NCBI RefSeq assembly: GCF_023544865.1
Contig: NZ_JAMJFX010000006.1
Span: forward strand, 62,001 to 126,000
Direction of reading: 5' to 3'
From: Phaeovulum molybdatiresistens
Lineage (GTDB): Bacteria; Pseudomonadota; Alphaproteobacteria; Rhodobacterales; Rhodobacteraceae
Length of the DNA: 64,000 nt
The notes beneath the pieces were generated by a model. The model did no database searches. It was not told the DNA's origin and saw nothing but the letters and a program-made list of their open reading frames with translations. Position numbers and translations under genes: made by a program. Every line of letters starts with the position of its first letter. Positions within the stretch are counted from its first letter, which is position 1. This document shows positions 7,518 through 17,472 of the stretch, piece after piece.

Positions 7518-8954
7518 ATGACCCATTTCCCGACGATCCACCCGGTCATTCTGTGCGGCGGTTCGGGCACGCGGCTTTGGCCCTTGTCCCGGCAAAGCTA
7601 TCCGAAACAGTTTTCCCGCCTGATGGGCGATCACAGCCTTTTCCAGGCCTCCGCGCGGCGGATGGTGGGCCCCGCCTTCGCCCCGCCCGTCGTGGTGACC
7701 GCCGATCCGTTCCGCTTCATCGTGACCGAACAACTGGCCGCCGTGCAGCTGGCCCCCGCCGCCATCCTGATCGAGCCCGAGGGTCGCAATACCGCCCCCG
7801 CGATCCTGGCCGCGGCGCTTTGGCTGGAACGGCAGGATCCCAAGGCGCTTATGCTGGTGGCGCCGTCGGATCATGTCATCCCCGACACCGCCGCCTTCCA
7901 GGCCGCGGTGGCTGCCACCGCCCCCGCCGCCCGCGCCGGCCAGCTGGTCACCTTCGGCATCAGCCCCACCCGGCCGGAAACCGGCTACGGCTATCTGGAA
8001 CTGGCCCCCGGGGCCGACAGCGGGGCCGCCACGCCCCAACCGCTGGCGCGCTTTGTCGAAAAACCCGATGCCGCCCGCGCCGCCCGGATGATCGCGGCTG
8101 GCAGCTTCCTGTGGAACGCCGGCATCTTCCTGTTCAGCGCCGACACCTTGCTGGCGGCCTTTCGCCGCCACGAACCCGACCTGCTGGCCGGAACAGCAAA
8201 GGCCGTTGCCGGCGCGCGCACCGATCTGGGCTTTACCCGGCTGGCCCCGACGCCCTGGACCGGGCTGCGCGATGTGTCGATCGACTATGCGATCATGGAA
8301 AAGGCCGAAAACCTGGTGGTCATGCCCTATGATGCAGGCTGGTCCGATCTTGGCGGATGGGAGGCGGTCTGGCAGGAATCCGGCCCCGATGGCGCGGGCA
8401 ACGTGTGTTCCGACCACGCAACCGCGATCGACTGCACCGGCAGCCTGCTGCGATCCGAGGCCGAGGGCGTGGAACTGGTCGGCATCGGCTTGCAGGACAT
8501 GATCGCGGTGGCCATGCCCGATGCGGTGCTGGTCGCCCGACGCGCCGACAGCCAGCGCGTGAAAGAGGCGGTGACCGCCCTGAAGGCGCGCGATGCGACC
8601 CAGGCCACCGCCTTCCCGCGCGACCACAGGCCCTGGGGCTGGTTCGAAAGCCTGGTGATCGGCGACCGGTTTCAGGTCAAGCGCATCGTCGTGCATCCGG
8701 GCGCGGCGCTCAGCCTGCAAAGCCATGTCCACCGCTCGGAACACTGGATCGTGGTGCAGGGCACCGCAAAGGTGACGATCGGCGATCAGGTGCAGCTCGT
8801 CACCGAAAACCAGTCGGTCTATGTGCCCCTTGGCGCGGTGCACCGGATGGAAAACCCCGGCAAGCTGCCGATGGTGCTGATCGAGGTGCAGACCGGCAGC
8901 TATCTGGGCGAGGATGACATCATCCGCTATGAGGACATCTATGCCCGCAGCTGA
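7518..8954 (+). CDS. manC: Mannose-1-phosphate guanylyltransferase / mannose-6-phosphate isomerase
   Basis: 478 residues, the normal length of the bifunctional type II enzyme that makes GDP-mannose. The N-terminal nucleotidyltransferase domain has the signature [12 protein letters not shown] at about residues 13-24 and a later RFVEKPD. The C-terminal cupin isomerase domain has RPWGWFESL and a metal-binding HVHRSEHW. It overlaps the following phosphomannomutase gene by 14 nt, so the pair converts fructose-6-P/mannose-6-P to GDP-mannose for EPS. The 261-bp gap upstream is AT-richer and should hold the promoter. The Shine-Dalgarno sequence is weak (GAG about 11 nt upstream). Confidence 0.93.
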   Translation: MTHFPTIHPVILCGGSGTRLWPLSRQSYPKQFSRLMGDHSLFQASARRMVGPAFAPPVVVTADPFRFIVTEQLAAVQLAPAAILIEPEGRNTAPAILAAALWLERQDPKALMLVAPSDHVIPDTAAFQAAVAATAPAARAGQLVTFGISPTRPETGYGYLELAPGADSGAATPQPLARFVEKPDAARAARMIAAGSFLWNAGIFLFSADTLLAAFRRHEPDLLAGTAKAVAGARTDLGFTRLAPTPWTGLRDVSIDYAIMEKAENLVVMPYDAGWSDLGGWEAVWQESGPDGAGNVCSDHATAIDCTGSLLRSEAEGVELVGIGLQDMIAVAMPDAVLVARRADSQRVKEAVTALKARDATQATAFPRDHRPWGWFESLVIGDRFQVKRIVVHPGAALSLQSHVHRSEHWIVVQGTAKVTIGDQVQLVTENQSVYVPLGAVHRMENPGKLPMVLIEVQTGSYLGEDDIIRYEDIYARS

Positions 8955-10317
8955 ACCGCTGACCTGTTTCAAGACCTATGACGTGCGCGGGCGGCTTGGG
9001 GACGAGCTGAACGAACGCATCGCCCATCGCATCGGCCGCGCCTTTGCCCAGGTGCTGGGCGCGCGCCGTGTCGTGCTGGGCCGCGACTGCCGGGCCTCAT
9101 CGGCCGCGCTGGCCGGGGCGGTGGCACAGGGGCTGATGGACGCCGGGGCCGAGGTGCTGGATCTTGGCCTGTCCGGCACCGAAGAGATGTATTTCGCCAC
9201 CACCCATCTGGGCGCAGATGGCGGGATCACGGTCACCGCCTCGCACAATCCGATGGATTACAACGGCATGAAGATGGTGCGCGCCGGGTCCGCCCCGATC
9301 GGCGCCGACACCGGGCTGAACGCGATCCGCGCGCTGGCCGAAAGCGGCGCCTTTGGCCCGGAGAGGCCCGGCGGGCGCATCACCCCTGCGGCGCAGGTGC
9401 GCGCGGCCTATGTGGACCGCGTTTTGTCCTTTGTCGATCTGGCGGCGCTGCGCCCGATGACCATTTTGGTGAACGCGGGTAACGGGGCCGCCGGCCCTAC
9501 CTTTGACGCGATCGCCGCAGCCCTGCTGGCCCGGGGCGCGCCACTTCGGTTTGAACGGATCAACCACACCCCCGATGGCCGCTTTCCCAACGGCATCCCG
9601 AACCCACTTCTGCCGGAAAACCAACCCGCCACCGCAAGCGCGGTCGTGGCTGCGGGTGCCGATCTGGGCATTGCCTGGGATGGTGATTTCGACCGCTGTT
9701 TTCTCTTCGATCACACCGGCGCCTTTGTCGCGGGCGAATATGTCGTGGGCCTTCTGGCCGAGGCCTTTCTGGCCCGCGAACCGGGGGCAAGGATCGTGCA
9801 TGACCCGCGCGTCATCTGGAACACCCGCGATGTCGTGACCCGCGCGGGCGGGCAGGCCATCGCCGCGCGCACCGGCCATGCCTTCCTGAAACAGGCCCTG
9901 CGCGACACCGGCGCGGTCTATGGCGGGGAAATGTCGGCGCATCACTATTTCCGCGATTTCATGTGCTGCGACAGCGGCATGATCCCCTGGCTTCTGGTCG
10001 CCGAACTGATCTGTCGCCGGGGCCAGCCGCTGGCGGATATCCTGGCCGAACGGCGCGCCGCCTTCCCGTCCTCGGGCGAGATCAATTTCCGCCTGGCCGA
10101 CGCCACCGCAGCGCTGGCACGGGTCGAAACCGCGCTGGCGCCCGAGGCCACCGACATCGACCGCACCGATGGGCTAAGCCTGTCCTTCCCGGATTGGCGT
10201 TTCAACCTGCGTGCCTCGAACACGGAACCGCTGTTGCGGCTGAATGTGGAATCCCGGGGCGATGCCGCGCGGGTGATCGCCGGGGTCAACCAACTGCGCG
10301 CGCTGATCGGCGCATAG
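8941..10317 (+). CDS. manB: Phosphomannomutase (alpha-D-phosphohexomutase family)
   Basis: 458 residues from the ATG at 8941, inside the end of manC. An in-frame ATG at 8914 would lengthen the overlap and add a non-family N-terminus. The protein begins [13 protein letters not shown], the usual start of the family. It has the phosphoserine loop [13 protein letters not shown], the metal loop [13 protein letters not shown], the sugar loop [10 protein letters not shown], and the phosphate-binding C-terminal block [14 protein letters not shown]. It interconverts mannose-6-P and mannose-1-P, the substrate of ManC; phosphoglucomutase activity is also possible. It is translationally coupled with manC. 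Confidence 0.92.
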   Translation: MPAAEPLTCFKTYDVRGRLGDELNERIAHRIGRAFAQVLGARRVVLGRDCRASSAALAGAVAQGLMDAGAEVLDLGLSGTEEMYFATTHLGADGGITVTASHNPMDYNGMKMVRAGSAPIGADTGLNAIRALAESGAFGPERPGGRITPAAQVRAAYVDRVLSFVDLAALRPMTILVNAGNGAAGPTFDAIAAALLARGAPLRFERINHTPDGRFPNGIPNPLLPENQPATASAVVAAGADLGIAWDGDFDRCFLFDHTGAFVAGEYVVGLLAEAFLAREPGARIVHDPRVIWNTRDVVTRAGGQAIAARTGHAFLKQALRDTGAVYGGEMSAHHYFRDFMCCDSGMIPWLLVAELICRRGQPLADILAERRAAFPSSGEINFRLADATAALARVETALAPEATDIDRTDGLSLSFPDWRFNLRASNTEPLLRLNVESRGDAARVIAGVNQLRALIGA

Positions 10318-10384
10318 CGCTGGCCATGCCGCGCCCGCGGATGCTATGGGCGGCGTAAACCGGCCCGCCCGGGCGGCCATGTGC

Positions 10385-10399
10385 AAGGAGTATCCCGTG
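10385..10399 (+). promoter_or_regulatory. Shine-Dalgarno that fixes a GTG start
   Basis: AAGGAG at 10385-10390 lies 6 nt before GTG at 10397-10399. That sets the start of the epimerase at the Val/Met preceding [13 protein letters not shown], rather than the in-frame ATG at 10346 or 10379, whose translation has no family resemblance. Confidence 0.8.
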
Positions 10400-11410
10400 A
10401 AACGCGTCCTGATCACCGGCACCGCCGGCTTCATCGGCTTCCACCTGGCCCGGCTGCTGCTGGCCGAAGGCTGGTGCGTGCATGGCTATGACGGGATGAC
10501 CGATTACTACGATGTTGCGCTGAAGCAGCGCCGCCACGCCATCCTGCTGCAAAACCCCAATTTCACCGCCACCGAAGGCATGCTGGAGGATCAGGCCCTG
10601 TTCGACCGCGTGGCCGATGATTTCGCGCCCGAAATCATTGTGCATCTGGCGGCACAGGCCGGGGTGCGCTATTCGCTGGAGAACCCCCGCGCTTATCTGG
10701 ATTCCAACGTCATCGGCACCTTCACCGTGATCGAGGCCGCGCGGCGGCTGGGGGTGGGGCATCTGCTGATCGCCTCGACCTCATCGGTCTATGGTGCGAA
10801 TGAAACCATGCCCTTCGCCGAAACCGACAAGGCCGACACCCAGCTGACGATCTATGCCGCGACGAAAAAGGCCAATGAAAGCATGGCCCATGCCTATGCG
10901 CATCTGTGGAACCTGCCGACCACGATGTTCCGGTTCTTCACCGTCTATGGCCCCTGGGGTCGGCCCGACATGGCCCTGTTCAAATTCACCGAGGCGATCC
11001 TGGAAGGCCGCCCCATCGACATCTACAACAACGGCGAAATGTATCGCGATTTCACCTATGTCGAGGATCTGGTCCGCGGCATCCGCCTGCTGATCGACGC
11101 GGTGCCCCAATGCCCCGCAAGCGCCGCCGACATCGCCCCCGGGGATAGCCTGTCGCCGGTCGCGCCCTACCGGATCGTCAACATCGGCAATTCCGACAAG
11201 GTGCGCCTGATGGATTTCGTTGAGGCGATCGAACAGGCCCTTGGCAAGACCGCGATCCGCAATTTCATGCCGATGCAAAAGGGCGACGTGCCCGCCACCT
11301 GGGCCGATGCAAGCCTGCTGCAGCGGTTGACCGGCTACCGCCCACAGACCGACGTGCGCGACGGCATCGCCCGCTTTGTCGCCTGGTTCCGCGACTATTA
11401 CCGCAAATAA
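10397..11410 (+). CDS. UDP-glucuronate 4-epimerase (extended SDR)
   Basis: 337 residues from the GTG at 10397. The Rossmann motif is [14 protein letters not shown], the catalytic Ser region is STSSVYG, and Tyr-Lys is YAATKKANE. The substrate-specifying block [20 protein letters not shown] is characteristic of enzymes converting UDP-glucuronate to UDP-galacturonate rather than UDP-glucose epimerases. It sits 79 nt downstream of manB on the same strand and so belongs to the sugar-supply unit. The EPS made here therefore probably contains mannose and galacturonic acid, an inference from substrates. Its stop is 9 nt from that of the convergent MFS gene. Confidence 0.88.
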   Translation: MKRVLITGTAGFIGFHLARLLLAEGWCVHGYDGMTDYYDVALKQRRHAILLQNPNFTATEGMLEDQALFDRVADDFAPEIIVHLAAQAGVRYSLENPRAYLDSNVIGTFTVIEAARRLGVGHLLIASTSSVYGANETMPFAETDKADTQLTIYAATKKANESMAHAYAHLWNLPTTMFRFFTVYGPWGRPDMALFKFTEAILEGRPIDIYNNGEMYRDFTYVEDLVRGIRLLIDAVPQCPASAADIAPGDSLSPVAPYRIVNIGNSDKVRLMDFVEAIEQALGKTAIRNFMPMQKGDVPATWADASLLQRLTGYRPQTDVRDGIARFVAWFRDYYRK

Positions 11411-11419
11411 CCGCGACCG

Positions 11420-13048
11420 TCAGACGATGTCGTGATCGGGGCGCAGCGGAATATCATCCGCAGGCGAGATCGTGTGCCGTTCAATCATCCGGTGCACACG
11501 CGGCGCCGTCGCCCCGCGATGCAGCGCATGCAGCCGCTCGGACACCTCGATATCGGCCTTGGTGCGGCGCTGGTTGTGGCGCAGGTATTCGTCCCATGTG
11601 GCGACATGGTAGCTTTCGCTCCAGATTTCGGGCTGTTCCAGATCGCGCAGCAGCGCCCAGTTGCGCGCGCCGTCGCGGCGCCGGATCTGGCGGCGTTCCG
11701 CCATCAGGCGCAAGAACTCGGGCACGTCCTTCTTGTCGATCACGAAATCGACCATGACCATGATCGGTCCCGACCGGCCCCGCAGATCCAGCCGCAACAT
11801 CGGTTCACGGAAACGGTTGGCGGGGTCCAGGTCCAGGGTACCGAAATCCGGGATCGCGACAATGAACCCCACCACCGCGCCAAACAGCAGAACCCCGGCA
11901 GCGGCCATCAGCGCGGCCTCGACCCCCGCCGAGGTGGCGACCGCGCCCCAGATCCAACTGCCCGCAGCCATGCCGCCAAAGGTTGCCGTCTGATACAACG
12001 ACAGCGCCCGGCCCACCACCCAGCGTGGCGTGTTCAACTGCACCGACACGTTGAACAGCGACAGCGCCATCACCCAGGCTGCCCCCGCCGGCAGCATCGC
12101 CAGCCCGGAAATCCAGACACTGCGGCTTTGCGCCAGCACCACCGCGGCGGCGGCGAACAGGGCAAAGGCGATCTGCACGATGCGTTCGTTGTTGAACCGC
12201 TCACGCAGGCGCGGGTTCAGGAAGGCCCCGCCGATCGCGCCCAGGCCAAAGGCCCCCAGCATCGTGCCGAAGGTGAACGACCCGCCCCCCACCAGATCGC
12301 GCGCGATCAGCGGCAAAAGCGCCTGCACCGCCACCGCCGACAGGCCAAACAGGGCCCCGCGCGCCATCACCCGCACCAGATTGGGCGACAGAGCGACATA
12401 GCGCAGCCCGGCGCCGATCGCGGGCAGGAAGGGTTCGGGCTTGGTGGTGCGCGGGCGCAGTTGCGGGCGCCAGCGGATCAGCGCGGCCAGCAGCGGCAGA
12501 TAGCTGAGCGCATTGACCGCAAAGGCCGCCGCCGCGCCAAAGACCGCCACGATGATCCCGCCCGCCGCCGGCCCCACGCTTCGCATCAGGTTGAACCCGA
12601 CCGAGCCCAGCGTCACCGCCGCCGGAATTTCCGGCCGCGGCACCAGATCGCCGACCGACGCCTGCCAGGACGGGTTGTTCAGCGCCGTGCCCATCCCGAT
12701 CAGGAAGGTGAACCCCAGCAACACCCAGGGCGTCAGCCCGCCAAGGGCCGTGACCACCACCAGCCCCACAGATGCCACCGCCATCAGCGCCTGCGCCGCC
12801 AGCATGATGCGGCGGCGGTCCATATTGTCGGCCAGCGCGCCCGCTGCCAGCGCGAACAGCATGATCGGCAGGGTGTTGGACGCCTGCACCAGTGCGATCA
12901 GCGTGGGCGAGCTGGTCAGCGTGGTCATCGCCCAGGCCGCGCCCACCGCCTGAACCAGACCCCCGAAATTGGAAATGAGCGTCGCCGACCAGAGCATCCG
13001 GAAGGCGCCATGCCGAAACGGCGCGAAGGGAGAGGCGCGTTCGCTCAC
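11420..13048 (-). CDS. MFS transporter (MFS_3/EntS-like) with C-terminal ABM-like domain
   Basis: 542 residues from a GTG at 13048 (AGGA 8 nt upstream). A further upstream TTG has no support. It has the twelve-helix MFS fold with the cytoplasmic motif ALADNMDRRRIML after helix 2 and a long hydrophobic body. From about residue 415 there is a soluble tail (MVMVDFVIDKKDVPEFLRLM, later WALLRDLEQPEIWSESYHVA) resembling antibiotic-biosynthesis-monooxygenase-like ferredoxin folds found on MFS_3 proteins. It lies 69 nt downstream of tcuB on the same strand, so it may be part of the tricarballylate unit. However, its subfamily is exporter-like and unlike the TcuC citrate-family importer. The substrate is unknown. 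Confidence 0.75.
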   Translation of the reverse strand: MSERASPFAPFRHGAFRMLWSATLISNFGGLVQAVGAAWAMTTLTSSPTLIALVQASNTLPIMLFALAAGALADNMDRRRIMLAAQALMAVASVGLVVVTALGGLTPWVLLGFTFLIGMGTALNNPSWQASVGDLVPRPEIPAAVTLGSVGFNLMRSVGPAAGGIIVAVFGAAAAFAVNALSYLPLLAALIRWRPQLRPRTTKPEPFLPAIGAGLRYVALSPNLVRVMARGALFGLSAVAVQALLPLIARDLVGGGSFTFGTMLGAFGLGAIGGAFLNPRLRERFNNERIVQIAFALFAAAAVVLAQSRSVWISGLAMLPAGAAWVMALSLFNVSVQLNTPRWVVGRALSLYQTATFGGMAAGSWIWGAVATSAGVEAALMAAAGVLLFGAVVGFIVAIPDFGTLDLDPANRFREPMLRLDLRGRSGPIMVMVDFVIDKKDVPEFLRLMAERRQIRRRDGARNWALLRDLEQPEIWSESYHVATWDEYLRHNQRRTKADIEVSERLHALHRGATAPRVHRMIERHTISPADDIPLRPDHDIV

Positions 13049-13117
13049 GCCGGGGGTCCTGATCCTGTTTCCTGGGGCGAGCTTACGCAAGCCCGCCCCG
13101 GACTGCAACGGGGCCGA

Positions 13118-14191
13118 TCAGCGTCCCTGTTTCTGTTCCTCGGCCACAAGCGCGGTCAGGCGGAAGAAGCCGTGCACCATCTTGGTGAAGGGCAGCAGCA
13201 GGAAGAAGGCCAGCACCGCCCCAAGATGCAGCGCCAACAGCGGCGCCACCGCGCCCGTCCCCGTGGCCGCATAAAGCGCCAGCCCCGAGGCCCCGACAAA
13301 GCCCAGCAACCCGACAAAGGCCATCTCACCGCCCCAGACGCGCACCGCGCCCAGTTTCGGGTCCGCCTTGGTCTTGAGCCAGCCCAGACCCACCGTGCCG
13401 ATCACCAGCAGGATACCACCCGGCACGCCCAACAGTTTCGGCAGGCTGAACAACGAATAGGGCGCGGGCATATCCAGCAGATAATGCATCAGCGTCGCGA
13501 CCGAGGTCGCGGCAAAGCACAGCAGAAAGCCATACAGCACCGCCTGGTGCAGATGCCGGCGTGCCGCGGAATAGCGATCCTCTTTTTCAAAGTTGCAGCC
13601 CTGGCCCTGCCCGCCGCTCAGGTCGCGCAGCACCGCGGCCTGTTTCACCGCACCGATCAGATGGCGCAGCCGGAACGGCCCCGCCGCGACCTCGGTCCAA
13701 TAGCGGCGCAGGCCGATCGCCACGCCCAGCAGCGGCACAAGGAAGGCGGGCGCAAAGATCGCCACCATCGCGTTATGCGCCAGATGGGCATAGAACCCTT
13801 CGCCGCCCTCGGGGCGCAGCGCGGCCAGCGCGGCGAACAGCGCGGCAAAGCCCAGCACCAGCACCGCGGCGATCTTGACCCCGCTGTCGTGGAACGCCCG
13901 CGCCAGCGGCTGCGGCCAGACCAGACGTTCCCAACTGTCCTGACGCACCTCGGCCAGGGCCGCGGGCAGGTTCAGCGCGAATTCATGCGGGGGGGTATAC
14001 TGGCAGGAGTAGTAACACCCCCGGCAATTGTGGCACAGGTTCGCCAGATGGGTAATGTCGCCATCGGCAAAGGCCTTTTGCCGCGTCATCGCGGGAAAGA
14101 CCGAACAGAACCCCTCGCAATAGCGGCAGGCGTTGCAGATCTCGATCTGCCGGCGGGCTTCCTGAATGAGGTTGGGGGTATCAAGCGACAT
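13118..14191 (-). CDS. tcuB: Tricarballylate utilisation 4Fe-4S / membrane electron carrier TcuB (CitB)
   Basis: 357 residues. Two cysteine clusters near the N-terminus (CNACRYCEGFCSVFP and CHNCRGCYYSC) bind 4Fe-4S centres. The C-terminal half has about six membrane helices. In Salmonella, TcuB reoxidises the FADH2 of TcuA and passes electrons to the quinone pool. The start overlaps the end of tcuA by 11 nt, so expression is coupled. The length agrees with the family. Confidence 0.9.
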   Translation of the reverse strand: MSLDTPNLIQEARRQIEICNACRYCEGFCSVFPAMTRQKAFADGDITHLANLCHNCRGCYYSCQYTPPHEFALNLPAALAEVRQDSWERLVWPQPLARAFHDSGVKIAAVLVLGFAALFAALAALRPEGGEGFYAHLAHNAMVAIFAPAFLVPLLGVAIGLRRYWTEVAAGPFRLRHLIGAVKQAAVLRDLSGGQGQGCNFEKEDRYSAARRHLHQAVLYGFLLCFAATSVATLMHYLLDMPAPYSLFSLPKLLGVPGGILLVIGTVGLGWLKTKADPKLGAVRVWGGEMAFVGLLGFVGASGLALYAATGTGAVAPLLALHLGAVLAFFLLLPFTKMVHGFFRLTALVAEEQKQGR

Positions 14192-15590
14192 GGGCGGCAG
14201 CCTCCCGGCCTGCGATGCGTCCGAAAACGGTTCCGATGGTCATGCCGAAACCGGCAAGATAGCCTTGGCCAAGGATCGACCCGGCCATGATTTCCCCCGC
14301 AGCCCAGACATTGGCCAGCGGGCCGCGCGCGGTATGCACGCGCGCATCTTCCGACACCTTCAGCCCCAGATAGGTGAAGGTCACGCCGGGGCGCAGCTGA
14401 TAGCCGTAATAGGGCGGCGTATCCAGCGGGCGGGCCCAGTTGGTTTTGGCGGGCGTGACACCTTCGGTCGCCAGCCCGTCCAGTTCGGTCGGGTGGAAGG
14501 TGCCGGGGCGGCAGCCGGCGTTGAACTCGGCCACGGTGCGGGCCAGCTTTTCCCCGTCAAGGCCCATCTGGCGGCCCAGATCCTCGATCGTGTCGGCCTT
14601 GTTGGGCGGAAAGACCGAGGGCATGAACAGGTCATAGGATTTCGCGTCGATGATCGCATAGCCCACCTGATCGGGCTGGCCCGCGACCAGACGGCCCCAG
14701 ATCGCGTAACGCTTGGGCCAGACATCCTCGCCCTCGTCATAGAACCGGTCGCCGTCGCGGTTGACCACGATGGAAAACGGCACGCAATCCAGCCGGGTGA
14801 CGATGCCGCCATCATATTTCGGTGCCCGTCCGTCGATCGCCACGGCATGGCACTGCGTCGGGTCGCCCACGGAATCGCTGCCCTGATCCAGCATGTCCTT
14901 CAGCACAACACCCATGTTGTAGGGTGTGCCGCGGATCAGGAAGTTCGCCGCCGCCGGCCCCCAGGCCCGCGTCAGCCATTCGATATCCGACTGGAACCCG
15001 CCCGAGGCCAGCACCACCGCGCGCCCCGGCACCGTCTGCACCGGCCCGCCTGCGATGGACACCTCGACATGGGTGAAGCGATCACCCTCAAGGCCGATAT
15101 GGCTGACCTGCGCCTCATAGACCACGGTGATGCCCAGATCCTCGGCGGTATTGTAATAGGCGTTCACCAGCGCCTTGCCCCCGCCCAGGAAGAAGGCATT
15201 GGTGCGCGACAGGCTTAGCGTGCCCGAAAGCGAGGGCTGAAAGCGCACGCCATGCGCCTCCATCCAGGGCAGGCATTCCTCGGAATTGCGGATGGTCATG
15301 CGGGCCAGCGCCTCATCGGTCTTGCCCTTGGTGACCAGCATCAGGTCGTGGAAATATTCCTCTTCCTCATAGGCGCCGGTCAGCACCGACATCGGCCCGC
15401 GATGCATGCAGCGGAAGTTGCGCGTGTGGCGGCTGTTGCCGCCGCGATAGGTCTTGGGCGCGCCTTCAAGGATTAGCACCCGCGCGCCCGCTTCGGCGGC
15501 GGTGATCGCGGCGCACAGGGCCGCGTTGCCGCCCCCCACGACGATCACATCCCAAGGCCCCGTCAGGGGTGGTGTTGCGGTTTCTGGCAT
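14181..15590 (-). CDS. tcuA: FAD-dependent tricarballylate dehydrogenase
   Basis: 469 residues with a GGAG 6 nt before the ATG. The N-terminal FAD-binding motif is VIVVGGGNAALCAAITAAEAG followed by a Glu at the end of strand 2. The fumarate-reductase/succinate-dehydrogenase fold is visible in RGGNSRHTRNFRC near residue 50 and in the C-terminal GEIMAGSILGQGYLAGFGM. It oxidises tricarballylate to cis-aconitate, which enters the TCA cycle. It is followed directly by tcuB and preceded by a GntR regulator 48 nt upstream. Related flavoproteins act on other carboxylates, so the exact substrate is inferred from synteny. Confidence 0.88.
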   Translation of the reverse strand: MPETATPPLTGPWDVIVVGGGNAALCAAITAAEAGARVLILEGAPKTYRGGNSRHTRNFRCMHRGPMSVLTGAYEEEEYFHDLMLVTKGKTDEALARMTIRNSEECLPWMEAHGVRFQPSLSGTLSLSRTNAFFLGGGKALVNAYYNTAEDLGITVVYEAQVSHIGLEGDRFTHVEVSIAGGPVQTVPGRAVVLASGGFQSDIEWLTRAWGPAAANFLIRGTPYNMGVVLKDMLDQGSDSVGDPTQCHAVAIDGRAPKYDGGIVTRLDCVPFSIVVNRDGDRFYDEGEDVWPKRYAIWGRLVAGQPDQVGYAIIDAKSYDLFMPSVFPPNKADTIEDLGRQMGLDGEKLARTVAEFNAGCRPGTFHPTELDGLATEGVTPAKTNWARPLDTPPYYGYQLRPGVTFTYLGLKVSEDARVHTARGPLANVWAAGEIMAGSILGQGYLAGFGMTIGTVFGRIAGREAAAHVA

Positions 15591-15638
15591 GTCTTGCTCC
15601 GGTGGTGGTATGGCTGGATTGTCTGGCGGTGAATGGTG

Positions 15639-16313
15639 TCATGTCTCATGCAATGGCCGGTCACGGCCGCGCAGCGCGCGCAGCCGGGCGCCCTGGGCGG
15701 CCTCGATATGGCTGCGCATCTCGGTCTCGGCACGGGCCCCGTCGCGGGCCTCCAGCGCGTCCAGAATGCGGGCATGTTCCAGCGCCGCCTGTTCGGCGCG
15801 CTGCGGCTCAACCAGGGTTGTCGGCCCCAGGATCAGCAGAGTCTTCTGAATCGCATTGGTGGCCTTGACCAGAAACCGGTTCTTGGCCGCATCCAGCAGC
15901 GTCAGGTGAAACTGGCGGTTCAGTTCATAGGCGTGCCGGCCATGCCCGGCGCGCGCCATTTCCTCATTCAAGGCCCGCAGTTCGGCCAGTTCGACATCAG
16001 AGGCCGCCCGCGCCGCAAACCGCGCCGCCGTGCCTTCCAGCACCGCGCGCATTTCATAAAGTTCCATGATCTCGGGGTAATCAAGGCTGCGCACCGTGGC
16101 CCCCTGCCGCGGCAGATGCACCACCAGCCCGTCGCTTTCCAGCTGACGAATCGCTTCGCGCACGGGGGTGCGGGAAATGCCCAGACGTTCGGCCAGCTCG
16201 ATCTCGCGCAGGCGGGCGCCGGGCGGCAGGTCGCCCCGGCGGATTTCTTCCAGAAGGCGGCGGTAGGCGCCCTGCCCCTGCGGCCCGTCAGAGTCGATTT
16301 CATCGGTGGTCAT
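15639..16313 (-). CDS. GntR-family (FCD domain) transcriptional regulator
   Basis: 224 residues from the ATG at 16313. The N-terminal winged helix has GDLPPGARLREIELAERLGI then SRTPVREAIRQLESDGLV, the hallmark of the FadR/GntR class. The C-terminal all-helical FCD ligand domain contains the metal-site pattern (E-M-R near residue 95, later the H-x-x-L of NRQFHLTLLDAA). It lies first in a minus-strand unit with tcuA and tcuB and opposite an AbrB-family membrane gene, with a palindromic site between. It probably represses both directions and is released by a tri- or dicarboxylate. It differs from the LysR-type TcuR of Salmonella. Confidence 0.88.
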   Translation of the reverse strand: MTTDEIDSDGPQGQGAYRRLLEEIRRGDLPPGARLREIELAERLGISRTPVREAIRQLESDGLVVHLPRQGATVRSLDYPEIMELYEMRAVLEGTAARFAARAASDVELAELRALNEEMARAGHGRHAYELNRQFHLTLLDAAKNRFLVKATNAIQKTLLILGPTTLVEPQRAEQAALEHARILDALEARDGARAETEMRSHIEAAQGARLRALRGRDRPLHET

Positions 16314-16343
16314 GCGCAAAGACCCTTGAGGATTGTCGCCGGA

Positions 16344-16362
16344 TGTATACAGTTGGATACAG
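16344..16362. promoter_or_regulatory. Candidate GntR operator
   Basis: TGTATACA (16344-16351, a perfect palindrome) is followed by a second half-site GGATACAG (16355-16362), in the 94-bp gap between the divergent GntR gene and the AbrB-family gene. TGTATACA-type cores are common for FCD-domain GntR proteins. The site is about 30-50 nt from both coding regions, suitable for repressing both promoters. Confidence 0.55.
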
Positions 16363-16407
16363 AACCCGTCAACTGTCCCGTCAACCACCCAAACCCCGAG
16401 ATCACAG

Positions 16408-17451
16408 ATGCGCTTCATCACCCGCCGCCGCATGACCACGCTGATCCTAGCACTGGGCGGGGCGGCGCTGTTCCAGTTTCTCGATCTGCCATTGCCTTTC
16501 CTGTTCGGGCCGATGGCGGCCTGCCTGATCGCGGCCCTTGCCGGGATGCGGCTGCAGGGCATGGGGCCGGTATCGGCTGCGGCCCGCACGGTTCTGGGCG
16601 TGGCGGTGGGCGCGTCGATCACGCCTGCGCTGATCGGCCAGCTGCCGGCCATGGCGGTGTCGCTGGCCCTGATCCCGGCCTATATTCTGCTGATCGCGCT
16701 GGTGGGCGTGCCCTTCTTTCGCCGGATGGGTTTTGACGCGACCACGTCCTATTACGCCGCCATGCCCGGCGGGCTGCAGGATATGGTCGTCTTCGGGCAA
16801 GAGGCGGGGGGCGATGTGCGGGCCCTGTCGCTGATCCATGCCACACGCATCCTGATCCTGGTCACGCTGGCGCCGATTGTCCTGACCACCTTTTACGGGG
16901 TCGCCCTGACCAACCCGGTCGGCCTGCCAGTATCGGAGATCCCGCTGCAGGAACTGGCGCTGATGGTCGGCGCGGCGGCGATCGGCTGGAAGGGCGGCGA
17001 ACGCATCGGCCTGTTCGGCGCGGCGATCCTGGGCCCGATGCTGGTGACCGCGGTCCTAAGCCTTGGCGGCCTGATCCACATGCGCCCGCCAAAAGAGGCG
17101 ATCCTGGTCGCGCAGTTGTTCATCGGCATGGGGATCGGCGTGCATTACGTCGGCGTCACGCTGCGCGACCTGCGCGACATCGTGGCCAAGGGCGTGGCCT
17201 TCGTAATCCTGCTGGCGGTCTTGGCCGCAATCTTCACCGAGCTTGTGGTGCTGACCGGCCTGTCAAAACCTGTCGAGGGGTTCCTGGCCTTTGCCCCCGG
17301 GGGTCAGGCGGAAATGACGGTTCTGGCCATCGTGGCCGGGGCGGATCTTGGCTATGTCGTCGCCCATCACCTGACACGGATCGTACTGGTCATCCTTGGC
17401 GCCCCAATCGCGGCGCGCCTGCTGCGCCGGGGGGGCAGGGGCCCCGACTGA
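16408..17451 (+). CDS. AbrB-family (COG3180) integral membrane protein
   Basis: 347 residues from the ATG at 16408. In-frame sequence upstream to 16333 runs through the operator and is not coding. The protein is a duplicated five-to-six-helix unit, with repeated Gly/Pro signatures FLFGPMAA and AAILGPMLVTA, and AAMPGGLQDM and FAPGGQAEM. That internal repeat is typical of the AbrB/PF05145 family. The name AbrB is historical, and there is no DNA-binding part. Members often sit beside carboxylate-utilisation genes, and a transport role is suspected. Its divergent position from the tcu genes with a shared operator suggests it moves tricarballylate or a related acid, as inference. Confidence 0.8.
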   Translation: MRFITRRRMTTLILALGGAALFQFLDLPLPFLFGPMAACLIAALAGMRLQGMGPVSAAARTVLGVAVGASITPALIGQLPAMAVSLALIPAYILLIALVGVPFFRRMGFDATTSYYAAMPGGLQDMVVFGQEAGGDVRALSLIHATRILILVTLAPIVLTTFYGVALTNPVGLPVSEIPLQELALMVGAAAIGWKGGERIGLFGAAILGPMLVTAVLSLGGLIHMRPPKEAILVAQLFIGMGIGVHYVGVTLRDLRDIVAKGVAFVILLAVLAAIFTELVVLTGLSKPVEGFLAFAPGGQAEMTVLAIVAGADLGYVVAHHLTRIVLVILGAPIAARLLRRGGRGPD

Positions 17452-17472
17452 CGGACGCTGGGCGTCCGTCAG
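17448..17472. terminator. Perfect 11-bp hairpin shared by converging genes
   Basis: CTGACGGACGC (17448-17458), loop TGG, GCGTCCGTCAG (17462-17472). The left arm contains the stop codon of the AbrB-family gene and the right arm contains the stop (on the minus strand) of the small ORF 17469-17702. There is no T-run on either side, but symmetry and position point to a bidirectional termination or 3'-end protection hairpin. Confidence 0.6.

Noticed and set aside
11432..14290. Very long plus-strand frame (952 codons) opposite the MFS and tcuB genes
   Set aside because: It is an antisense shadow caused by high GC3. Its translation is Arg/Gln/His/Pro-rich with no family motif, while the minus strand encodes clear MFS and TcuB proteins.
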